DNA from: Symsagittifera roscoffensis
Taxonomy: Eukaryota > Xenacoelomorpha > Acoela > Convolutidae
Assembly: GCF_963678635.1 (NCBI RefSeq)
Contig: NC_087063.1
Coordinates: 39,694,759 to 39,758,758 of the forward strand
Direction: 5' to 3'
DNA: 64,000 nt
Shown: piece after piece, positions 56,873-64,000 of the stretch
Layout of the letters: every line of letters starts with the position of its first letter
Position numbering within the stretch: the first letter of the stretch is position 1
Notes under the pieces: model-generated
Database searches by the model: none
The model's input: the letters and a program-made list of their open reading frames with translations, nothing else
What the model was told of the DNA's origin: nothing
Position numbers and translations under genes: made by a program

Positions 56873-56880
56873 TATAAAAG
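56873..56880 (+). promoter_or_regulatory. TATA box
   Basis: TATAAAAG within CCTATAAAAGGGGACCCC is a canonical core promoter. It points to the plus strand, about 440 bases before the ORF at 57323, and lies just after the small-ORF cluster. The intervening sequence would be a 5' leader or intron. Confidence 0.65.
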
Positions 56881-57026
56881 GGGACCCCATGGTAAGCCTG
56901 TGGATGACCCCAGGTGGACATACATTTAAGATTAGGGGTTAATTAATGCCCAAATTTCCATTTTTTGCTTTAACTTCATAAGTTTAATATCTGAGCTTAA
57001 CTCAGTGTTGTAAAGTGCTTTATTCC

Positions 57027-57158
57027 TGTGGTTATTAAACACCATGATCGTCTTTCTTGATTTGTATTTCTGTGGTTATTAAACACCATGATCGTCTTTC
57101 TTGATTTGTATTTCTGCGGTTAATAAACACCATGATCGTCTTTCTTCATTTGTTTTCC
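57027..57158 (+). repeat. Three 44-bp direct repeats
   Basis: Units starting TGTGGTTATTAAACACCATG at 57027, 57071 and 57115 (third unit with TGCGGTTAATAAACACC). Each contains a near-palindrome TGGTTATTAAACACCA. They lie between the TATA box and the next ORF, so they could be transcribed leader repeats, protein-binding sites or an intronic element. Confidence 0.9.
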
Positions 57159-57322
57159 GTGGTGGGTTTGTGAGAAACCACAAGATTATATTTTCCACCT
57201 TTTATATATATACAATTTTACACTTTGGCCTTCATTGTTCAAACATTTGATAATTAGCCTTAATATCCGAATGTAATTCGGGATTTTGAATATTTGGTCA
57301 TTTTATATTGATGTTTAGCAAA

Positions 57323-58000
57323 ATGGAATACGACCCAATTTTAAACTGGAACTGCAGAAATGCAGACCCTGCACCAGAGGAATTTAAAAGAAAGCTGCCT
57401 CTCAGGAAGAAACAACGGAAACCGGTAGCAGTTCAATCTTTTTCAATGGACGACGGGTTAAATAAGAACCCTCGTCACTTTCCCAGTTTAACCCAAAGAT
57501 TGGAGCTGCAGAAGTGCAGAGAAACCAAATTGGATACGGAAAATCCAAAATATATAACGAGTTTGAAGTACTCGATAAAGGAAAATTTTAACAGATGGAA
57601 ACTGCCATCGTTCATAGAAGTCGTTAACTCAACGACACTGGAAAAGGCAATGATGCCTATCGACTTCATAACCCAGCCAGAAGGGGTTATAAAGAACGAA
57701 AACAACTTCTGGAAGTTAAAGAAGAGGGAGGAACACGGATACATCCTCAAGGCAGGAGGCACGCAAGTCACCATCCCGTTCGAAGGAATAACTGCTTTTC
57801 CGAACCATGTAAAAGAAAGCAGACAGGAAGAACAGGACGACATCCAACAACTTACGGACGGAATGAGCAGACTACGAATCAAAAACAAGATTAAAAAGAA
57901 GAAAATCGTGAAGTTGCAACAAAAACTAGAGGCTTCACAGAGGAAGATAGCGATCCTCAGATCATACAACGTAGAGCTTGAATCCGGAAGGAAGCTCTAG
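57323..58000 (+). CDS. Charged coiled-coil protein (225 aa), unrecognised
   Basis: ATG 57323 is chosen over an upstream non-ATG reading because it has a good context (CAAAATGG) and lies six bases after an acceptor-like TTTAG. The protein begins MEYDPILNWNCRNADPAPEE, is rich in Lys and Arg, has a central mixed domain (FNRWKLPSFIEVVNSTTLEK; YILKAGGTQVTIPFEGITAF) and ends in a strong coiled coil from about residue 170 (RLRIKNKIKKKKIVKLQQKL). The DPILNW phrase recurs in the next ORF. It could be a nucleic-acid-binding structural protein of the same element as the small-ORF cluster; that is inference. GC is higher here than in the cluster. Confidence 0.6.
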   Translation: MEYDPILNWNCRNADPAPEEFKRKLPLRKKQRKPVAVQSFSMDDGLNKNPRHFPSLTQRLELQKCRETKLDTENPKYITSLKYSIKENFNRWKLPSFIEVVNSTTLEKAMMPIDFITQPEGVIKNENNFWKLKKREEHGYILKAGGTQVTIPFEGITAFPNHVKESRQEEQDDIQQLTDGMSRLRIKNKIKKKKIVKLQQKLEASQRKIAILRSYNVELESGRKL

Positions 58001-58096
58001 ATAAAACCTAACTTGTCTTTATAACTTTTTCGTTTGATGTTCTCTTTAAATTTTATAACTATAGTATTTAACCATTTAAGTGTTTAAATTTTCACC

Positions 58097-58276
58097 ATGG
58101 TAACTGTAAGAATCGAACAGCTTAATTTTCTTAAAAAAGGGGTGAGTTGTAGTATTGCGAAATACTACACATACACAAAAGACCATTGTCTTAATTGTTT
58201 ATTTAACGACCCAATTCTAAATTGGAGCGTGCCATTTAAATTAAAGCCTCTTTTCACTAAATCAGATATTGACTGA
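58097..58276 (+). CDS. Small ORF sharing DPILNW with its neighbour (59 aa)
   Basis: ATG in context CACCATGG. The product is MVTVRIEQLNFLKKGVSCSI ... CLNCLFNDPILNWSVPFKLK PLFTKSDID. The phrase DPILNW is identical to residues 4-9 of the preceding 225-residue protein, suggesting a shared short linear motif or a partial duplication. One CxxC pair is present. Same strand, 96 bases downstream. Too short for a family call. Confidence 0.4.
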   Translation: MVTVRIEQLNFLKKGVSCSIAKYYTYTKDHCLNCLFNDPILNWSVPFKLKPLFTKSDID

Positions 58277-58605
58277 TTTACTCTTATTAGGACTATAAAA
58301 TCTTGTTTTGAAAATCCACTCCTTTTTAAATACTTGTCCAATTTTTCTCATTTTTTCATGCTCAATATTTTAAAAGGGCGGCGATTATTAATACGTCCCT
58401 TTTAACTTAACTTGAAACAAACTGGATAAATATTTAGCAGTCTTGCCGGCTGCACTGAAATTCTCCTTGCTTTGATTAAGCAGAGGTGCACCTGCAATAT
58501 GATGCATCAGAGAGAGTAATATGAATTTTTAATAAGACAAACTGAAGGCTGCGGTGTTTATCAAAGGGGACTAATAAGTTGAAGATATTTGATTTGAAAA
58601 AATCA

Positions 58606-58611
58606 AATAAA
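58606..58611 (+). terminator. Possible polyadenylation signal
   Basis: AATAAA follows a perfect short hairpin (TTTGATTTGAAAAAATCAAA) about 330 bases after the DPILNW small ORF. It is the first AATAAA on this strand after the ORFs. Confidence 0.35.
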
Positions 58612-59817
58612 AAACTAGTTGAAAATTCCCTTATTAAAAAGGGAGAACAAAGGAGCAGGTGAAACCTGAATAATTAAAGATTGAATCAGCCGCCGGTTTA
58701 TGCTTATGAGCAAAAGGACTGGCCTGAAATCTTCAGTGTTTCATTTTGCTCAGTCAGCAGCAAGTCATTTCTCTTCAGTCAAATCTTTTAAAAATAAATA
58801 ATTTTTCTTTTCTGCCCTAACACTAAAATTAATCTAGCCCTTTTCATTTATAAAAAGAGAATAAATTCTCAGTTTAAGTTTGATTTGAAAAATTATAAAT
58901 CGAGATACTCGAGATACGCACCCCCGAGGAAGTCTGGACTACAAGTACTCAAAGGACAACGGCAAGACGATTCATACGACCCGACCAGAAGTTCTGACTT
59001 GGACAAACATCAAGGGCAACCATACATACTAATCAGCCACCGACCTTAGTAAGAAGATAAAATATTGATGAACAAAATAAGATTAGCTCAACCTCCCCTC
59101 ATAGGTATATTTCTTTAAGCTGTTCGATTCATTTATATAATCTAATAACCCAGTGCTCTGTATCTAACCAACTAATTAATTCATACCCTTTCTAACTATT
59201 GTTTTTACTCTACTTTTTGTCAAGACAATTTGACGATCTAAGGTGAGACTTATAATTTAGGATAAAATTACTAAGCATTCAACCAGCAATGAACGTTTAG
59301 TAAACCCTTTATGATGCATCGTCGCCACATACCAAAATAAAGAAAAGTTAGCTAAACTTGAAGGAGAACAAAAGCCTTTTGTAGATACTTGAAGAATTCA
59401 TCACTACGTTCTGATGGTATGGTGCATACTTGATCTGGCAAGACAACAGTTTGTCAAAAGCGACAAATGGTAGAATGGGAAAAGTGGTATATGTTTTTAA
59501 AAGCAACAATTGTGATGACTCGCTCAAAAGTTCGAATTGTCACTTTCGACCAGCTAGCGTGTTCACAATTTGACTTTGCAGTACAGATAGTCCGTTATCC
59601 TTAAATACTTCATTAAAGCAATGCTAAATTAATTACAATGCTAAATTAGATTCCAAAACGAAAATAAGGACAATTTTTCCAGTTTTGGCAAAAAACGGGT
59701 GTATTTTTTGCCAGAGAGCGTCTATAAACTTCTTCCAAAATGTCAAACGAAGTCACTAAATTTGAAGACCACGTCAACAAAAAATATAAACTAACTAAAA
59801 CTGATGAAATTTAAAAG
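58612..59817. other. Hairpin-rich gap without genes
   Basis: No frame worth calling. Several inverted repeats stand out: TTCCCTTATTAAAAAGGGA at about 58627-58645, and a longer one at 58706-58753 with TGAGCAAAA facing TTTTGCTCA. The part around 58915-59040 is locally GC-richer (CACCCCCGAGGAAGTCTGGA...). It may be untranslated sequence of the element carrying the ORFs to its left, or a structured RNA. Past 59300 nothing is recognised. Confidence 0.35.
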
Positions 59818-60696
59818 TCAGCAAAAATATCGAGGTGGTCTATAATTTGGGGAATTGTAGTTGTCCTTTTTATGATTTGACAACAGTTTTCGCCCTTGGC
59901 TATTGCTGCTGTCGCTCGGATAAACAACTAAGGGCGAAGGCGGCAGCATCTGTTCGGCGTCTTCGGCTGCTATCGAGCAGATCCAGGGTCTATCTTGACA
60001 CATGACATTCCACTTGAACCAGTCAAATGTCAGTTCTGATTGTAGGTTCTCACTTGAAAATGAAGTGCTTGTGGGTCCCAAGTCCAAGTTAAATATAAAA
60101 GGCTGGAAGCTATCAGGTGAGATAGAATGAGTGTAGATTCGTTTTCGTCTCAACCTTCCAGGGCCGAACCCGACTGCAGTTATGATGTTGGCACAGCAAC
60201 TCGGACTGTAGTAGTACTGCACGTAGTTAAGAGGAACACTCTCGTTTGAGTAATCAGTCAGCTTATGCAAGTAGTTTGAGGGAGTCATTCCTAAAATTTT
60301 ATAACCATAGTGCCAAAAATGGAATATCTGGCTGCCACAACATTCCGCCCCCCGTCTGACGATGCCATAAAAATTGTACAAATTGTATATTGGCGCGATC
60401 AGACTTTCAAATTGCTCTGCTAGCTGCAATGGCAGTTGTGAGTCCTCATTGTCTATGTGGTCGAAGTATTCCAGATCATTCTGTTCATCGGCCAAGTATC
60501 CTTGAAGACAGTAATAGTTGCTTTTCTCGACACAGAGACGGTTGAAAAAATCATCAGTGTCGTATGGGAAGTTAAAAACCGCTATTGCAAATGTTAGCGA
60601 CTGCCAGTTGTCATCAGTTGGTTGGTCGCAGTTTATCTTTAGAAAACTCCAGAGAAACAGACTGAAAACTTGAACTGCAAAAAGGCAGATCTTCAT
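59818..60696 (-). CDS. Secreted cysteine-containing protein, unrecognised (292 aa)
   Basis: Single-exon frame. ATG 60696 is chosen because it places a signal peptide at the very start (MKICLFAVQVFSLFLWSFLK, INCDQ); an upstream reading begins at a non-ATG codon. The mature part is aromatic-rich and has cysteines in pairs or clusters (YYCLQGY, AECCGSQ, SPSCCAN, MCQDRPWICS, and a terminal YFC), fitting disulfide bonds outside the cell. NxS/T sites are few. The C-terminal 50 residues are Ser/Pro/Asn-rich. No family recognised. A TATA-like element lies about 90 bases upstream. Host gene or captured gene cannot be decided, since LTR remnants lie 250 bases to the right. Confidence 0.65.
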   Translation of the reverse strand: MKICLFAVQVFSLFLWSFLKINCDQPTDDNWQSLTFAIAVFNFPYDTDDFFNRLCVEKSNYYCLQGYLADEQNDLEYFDHIDNEDSQLPLQLAEQFESLIAPIYNLYNFYGIVRRGAECCGSQIFHFWHYGYKILGMTPSNYLHKLTDYSNESVPLNYVQYYYSPSCCANIITAVGFGPGRLRRKRIYTHSISPDSFQPFIFNLDLGPTSTSFSSENLQSELTFDWFKWNVMCQDRPWICSIAAEDAEQMLPPSPLVVYPSDSSNSQGRKLLSNHKKDNYNSPNYRPPRYFC

Positions 60697-60785
60697 TATT
60701 GTTGGTATGATCAAAGCTCGTCTCTTAATTTGATCACTCAATCAGTCACTTCCTTAAACTGGATACAATAAGTTGTGGCCTTGAA

Positions 60786-60795
60786 CCTTTTATTT
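60786..60795 (-). promoter_or_regulatory. TATA-like element for the secreted protein gene
   Basis: On the minus strand AAATAAAAGG, about 90 bases before the ATG of the secreted protein, at a distance suitable for a core promoter. Confidence 0.4.
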
Positions 60796-60959
60796 GTCGT
60801 TCTTCAATGCTTATTGTCTTAAGCTACCCTACAAACACCATCGTTCAAGTTTCATCTGTAGTTAATAAGCTACTCGCTACACAATGAAAATTTGACAACG
60901 AGCTAAGCCAGGCGTAATTGCAACCTGATCCATATTAATTCAACTTCAAACCTTTTATA

Positions 60960-61290
60960 TGTTCAATACTAGGTTGGATTTTTTTGAATATAAATAATGT
61001 TATACTATTCAACCATGATCCATAACTAAATCTATGTAAATATTGCACTCTGATCAGTTTAACGGATCAAACCGCTGCAAAAATTGATTGAAATAAAACT
61101 GATTTCAAACTAACTTTGCTTTTACTAATGATTCTCTGGATCTATTGAGCCTACGGAAAACTGGAATTTAAATTAATATTAGGTAAAAGTGTTTTGCGAG
61201 CATCTCTGGCCGAAAAGAGGTAGCGTAGCAAACAGATGGTGAGTAAAGAAGGAAACTATTTTTACGTGATAACCATTGGGTCTACTCATC
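60960..61290 (+). repeat. Diverged LTR fragment related to 62151-62548
   Basis: Shared phrases in order with the better-kept LTR: CAACCATGATCCAT, TCTATTGAGCCTA, a CTGGCCGAAAA...TAGCGTAG stretch, and near the end TTGGGTCTACTCATCTGATG followed by TGACC. The last part parallels the LTR end and primer-binding-site junction of 62151-62560. It is old, roughly two thirds alike by eye. Confidence 0.55.
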
Positions 61291-62150
61291 TGATGTGACC
61301 AACAAAGCCCAAAAATACTTCACAACACTTAGTTTTTATTAGAAAAACAAACCTTAGTGTTAGAAACTCCACTCTCAAAATATCTGAGACAAAATGAATT
61401 AATCGCAACAACAAACGTTTAAAACTTAATTTTTGTGGAAGAAATATATATTTTTTTAAACAACAAACAAAATTCTAGAAAATTCTGAATTTCTCAAAAA
61501 ACAGGAATTGACATGATTGAAAGTAACTATTAATAATCAAATTCAACTCATGCTTGAAAAAATGTCTCAAAAAAACAAAAAGTAACTGAAAATGGATATA
61601 TAGTGAAAATTTTGATTTTTCAAATATATTTCAATTCATAAAATAGTTCGAAAGGCTCCAATCGTGTGCCAAATATGGTGGTAAAACTTCAAATCATGCA
61701 GTGATAGTATAAAAAATAGAAAATAGAAAAGCAACTGGAACTAAAAACTTGATATCCACTGCATTAAACTGATCCCTAATGTCGGATTTAATTATCGGAT
61801 GTTTATGATAAAAATATATCAGTTAACAACCAACAAATAGCTTCAATTTAGTTTGAGCACCCTTTCCAGTAACACACTCCCCCACCATCACTCTCCTAAA
61901 TGATAAAAAAAATGAAAATAAAAAAATTTATAGCAAAATTCGACCATTAAATTTTACAAAAACTTGCCAAACGTATATTTTTAACAGTTTTATGTTAAAT
62001 CTTGGGGTCTTTCCGGTTATACCCCCTAAATGATAAAAAAAATAAAAGTTTTTATTAGAAACTTGGACTGATTTTACTTACAATTGTGCGGTTGATATCA
62101 CGATTAATGAATTATGTTGAAAGCGCACTTGGCACCTTTTTGGAACCTGA
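61291..62150. other. AT-rich gap, no gene seen
   Basis: Runs of A and T with only short frames. It contains a direct repeat TACCCCCTAAATGATAAAAAAA-like phrase at about 61893 and 62025. It may be decayed internal sequence of the element whose LTR remnant ends at 61290. Confidence 0.4.
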
Positions 62151-62548
62151 TCTAAACTACATTTTATGATTGGATAAATTAAATGTTTTACCAATGTAAA
62201 GTATTTAATATTAACCAATCATGATCCATCTAACTAACAACCCACTTATTTGTAAGTGCTGAAGTTACTTGTAATTTCAGCACCAGAGAGATTTGAATTT
62301 AACTTAGAAATTAGTTGGACTCTCCCGAGCACTTCAGCAGCCGCAGTAAACCAGTATACCCTAGATCTATTGAGCCTAGCAGAGACTAGTTAAACAACCT
62401 GAGACTAGATAGTATAAGAGTAAGATTAGGATCGGTATTAGACTAAGAAGTTGCACGAATCTATCCGGCCGAAAATAAGATAGCGTGACGAGCAGACGGT
62501 GTACCCTATCCGAAATTACTCTATGAGTTACACTTCGGTCCTAACTCA
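62151..62548 (+). repeat. LTR of a plus-strand element entering the window's right end
   Basis: Starts TGGAACCTGATC and ends CCTAACTCA (TG...CA), 398 bases. Inverted, it matches the LTR cores at 22154-22556 and 31521-31930 but lacks their MITE. A TGG-type primer-binding site follows two bases later. This is taken as the 5' LTR of an element that continues past 64000; a solo LTR is excluded only if the ORFs to its right belong to the same element. Confidence 0.75.
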
Positions 62549-62550
62549 TC

Positions 62551-62568
62551 TGGTGCGACCATAAGTCT
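62551..62568 (+). other. Putative primer-binding site
   Basis: TGGTGCGACCATAAGTCT begins two bases after the LTR end, as expected for a site complementary to a tRNA 3' end (CCA). The tRNA was not identified. The diverged LTR at 60960-61290 has a TGATGTGACC at the matching place. Confidence 0.55.
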
Positions 62569-62636
62569 CGAACAAGACCTTAATAGATTAGAATTAACCA
62601 AAATAGATTAGAAATTAGACAAAAACATTTACAAAA

Positions 62637-62870
62637 ATGTTATACGACAATAATTTAATTGAAATGTCTCTACGACTCAATAGATCAGAGCCAATATTCC
62701 GAACCATAACAGAACTACCCGGAATTGGAAGAAGACCTCGAACCAAAGACGACATACGACAAAGTAGAAACTTGCCGTATAGTTATATGATAGTTCGGCA
62801 AAAGCCAGAACAAACTTTTATATTTCGAATACTACTTGCAATGAATTTAGATTTCCATTTGCAAACATAA
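62637..62870 (+). CDS. Small basic ORF in the leader of the 3'-end element (77 aa)
   Basis: MLYDNNLIEMSLRLNRSEPI ... ELPGIGRRPRTKDDIRQSRN LPYSYMIVRQ, then FIFRILLAMNLDFHLQT. Arg-rich middle, no Cys, no known domain. It is the first ORF after the primer-binding site. Length and strand-like alternation resemble the family A small proteins at 53.6-56.2 kb (compare FIFRILLAMN with FFNIILNAFN), but the likeness is weak. It could be a small regulatory protein or an upstream ORF. Confidence 0.4.
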   Translation: MLYDNNLIEMSLRLNRSEPIFRTITELPGIGRRPRTKDDIRQSRNLPYSYMIVRQKPEQTFIFRILLAMNLDFHLQT

Positions 62871-63803
62871 AACCTTGAAGTTACTCTTCAAAATCATTTC
62901 AGGCGCTAAACAAATTTATTAATATACAATAACGATTGATAAAAAGATCTAAGATCGTTTTCCTAAAACTCTGCAGTATTATACAAAACATGTTTGAAAA
63001 ATATTTATTGAAAAATAAAAATAAAAATTAGTAGCATGACAATAAATGGTTAGTAATCATAAATCATCCTGTTGTTCCAGCTCCATCACCTAAAACATAA
63101 CAGCAATCATAAACCCACTAATATCATCAAAACACTAAATCTTTCCTTTACACACATTTAAAATTTTATTAAAACTTAAATTCACTTAATTTTAAACCCA
63201 GATCATCAAGGCTTATCCTTGGATCTTAAATCATTTTCTACTTAATTAAATTTCAAATTTGATCATCAAGGCTTATCCTTGGATCAAACAGAACAACTTT
63301 GTTCTCCCCCACCCACTTAATTAGTGTCTAACGACCTCAAACGTCGATTCACTACCCAACCCTTTCTAAAGACCCAAGACTAATAGAAATTTTTAAACAA
63401 AACTAATCATTCAAATTAGGATAAACAGTGAAGAACTTCGGTTATTCATCCTTCACTTGACCCCCCCTCTTACCAGACCCAGGATAAATCTTAGACTTAG
63501 TAAGTTTAAAATAGTATCTAACGAACTACTCGCGTTCTAATTATACCTGAACCTTGTGGATCGATTTACTATTCTCCAACCCTTGAACACAATCACTACC
63601 CCTAAGTAAGATTAAGTAAGTTAACACCTTAACTTATACTAGCCACGAGAAAGTAAAAAATCATTCTTCGGAATCGATATACTTTTCTCTCCAACCCTGA
63701 ACAAATAGACCCAGGCTAAGCTAACCAAAAAAATCGTAAGAACTAACAGTTTAGGAAAATAGAAATCATTTAACAACCTTTTGCATCCGTCATTCTAAAC
63801 CTT
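62871..63803 (+). other. Leader region with repeated hairpins
   Basis: No ORF of note. GATCATCAAGGCTTATCCTT with GGATC after it occurs twice (63201-63226 and 63259-63284), each copy able to fold as AAGG-CTTAT-CCTT. Further on three similar blocks carry a TCGAT-t-ACT...CCAACCCt phrase (near 63340, 63560 and 63680). A structured untranslated leader (for packaging or translation control) would look like this; that is inference. Confidence 0.45.
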
Positions 63804-64000
63804 ATGTCATTTAAAAACCTAGGAAATAAACAAACAATCGTTTTACACAATTGTGAAATAGATAACAAAAAATACGACCTTGTAATCACACCTCATACAC
63901 AAACAGTTGGATACATTCGAACAAAACGACAAACACTAAAAAGAAAAATAATAACGAAACAAAGACAAATAACACGAAAAAGATTTTCAAAAAATCGAAA
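63804..64000 (+). CDS. 5' part of an ORF running off the window (65+ aa)
   Basis: Opens at ATG 63804 and stays open to the end: MSFKNLGNKQTIVLHNCEID, NKKYDLVITPHTQTVGYIRT, KRQTLKRKIITKQRQITRKR, then FSKNRK. The N-terminal 40 residues look like a small beta-rich domain. The following part is extremely Lys/Arg-rich, as in nucleic-acid-binding proteins, and may be the start of a Gag or an accessory protein of the element with the LTR at 62151. Incomplete, so no family is proposed. Confidence 0.5.
   Translation, partial: MSFKNLGNKQTIVLHNCEIDNKKYDLVITPHTQTVGYIRTKRQTLKRKIITKQRQITRKRFSKNR

Noticed and set aside
57475-57969. 164-codon minus-strand ORF
   Set aside because: Antisense shadow of the 225-residue coiled-coil protein.

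Overview
The window is animal (invertebrate) nuclear DNA. GT-AG introns, TATA-type core promoters, non-LTR and LTR retrotransposons, a tRNA-derived SINE, hAT-type miniature elements and a large minisatellite all point that way, and the background is AT-rich with few host exons. I cannot name the species. No rRNA, intact tRNA gene or CRISPR array was seen. Most of the 64 kb is layered mobile DNA. Host-like sequence is limited to a two-exon gene fragment (49.7-51.6 kb), a secreted cysteine-rich protein (59.8-60.7 kb) and a doubtful coding patch (43.1-44.0 kb).

Layout, left to right. 1-5.4 kb is a 35/36-bp minisatellite with a higher-order repeat. 5.4-17.3 kb is a GC-richer, heavily decayed Ty3/Gypsy-type element (gag, protease, RT/RNase H, integrase) followed by a further ORF remnant with an SGNH-hydrolase-like motif. 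17.3-21.5 kb is a mosaic of small elements: a dispersed repeat, a CAAGCCG-rich inverted-repeat element, tips of a long-TIR family, a 451-bp tandem duplication, a SINE, and a hAT MITE with a perfect 8-bp target duplication. 21.9-31.9 kb is a minus-strand, envelope-bearing, Gypsy-like element between two ~695-bp LTR-like repeats that each contain a fossil MITE. 32-36.8 kb holds tandem repeats and an antisense LINE fossil. 36.8-42.3 kb is a young Gypsy insertion with 211-bp LTRs that match throughout by eye and a GATC target duplication. 42.5-49.5 kb is repeat-rich: a long-TIR transposon, a 1.45-kb tandem duplication, a (TAG)n tract and another MITE.

53.6-58.3 kb is the most unusual part: a one-strand run of at least ten very small ORFs, most separated by only 1-20 bases. 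They fall into two paralogous groups: seven small proteins of about 71-94 residues, three to five of them clearly related by a C-terminal PS-x-YW-like motif, and three double-RING-like zinc proteins. A TATA box, a 44-bp triple repeat and two ORFs that share DPILNW follow. The layout resembles a virus-like or operon-like unit inside an animal genome, and I recognise no described system in it.

From 61 kb onward LTRs related to those of the envelope-bearing element reappear in the opposite orientation. The last 1.4 kb appears to be the leader and first ORFs of an element that runs off the window.
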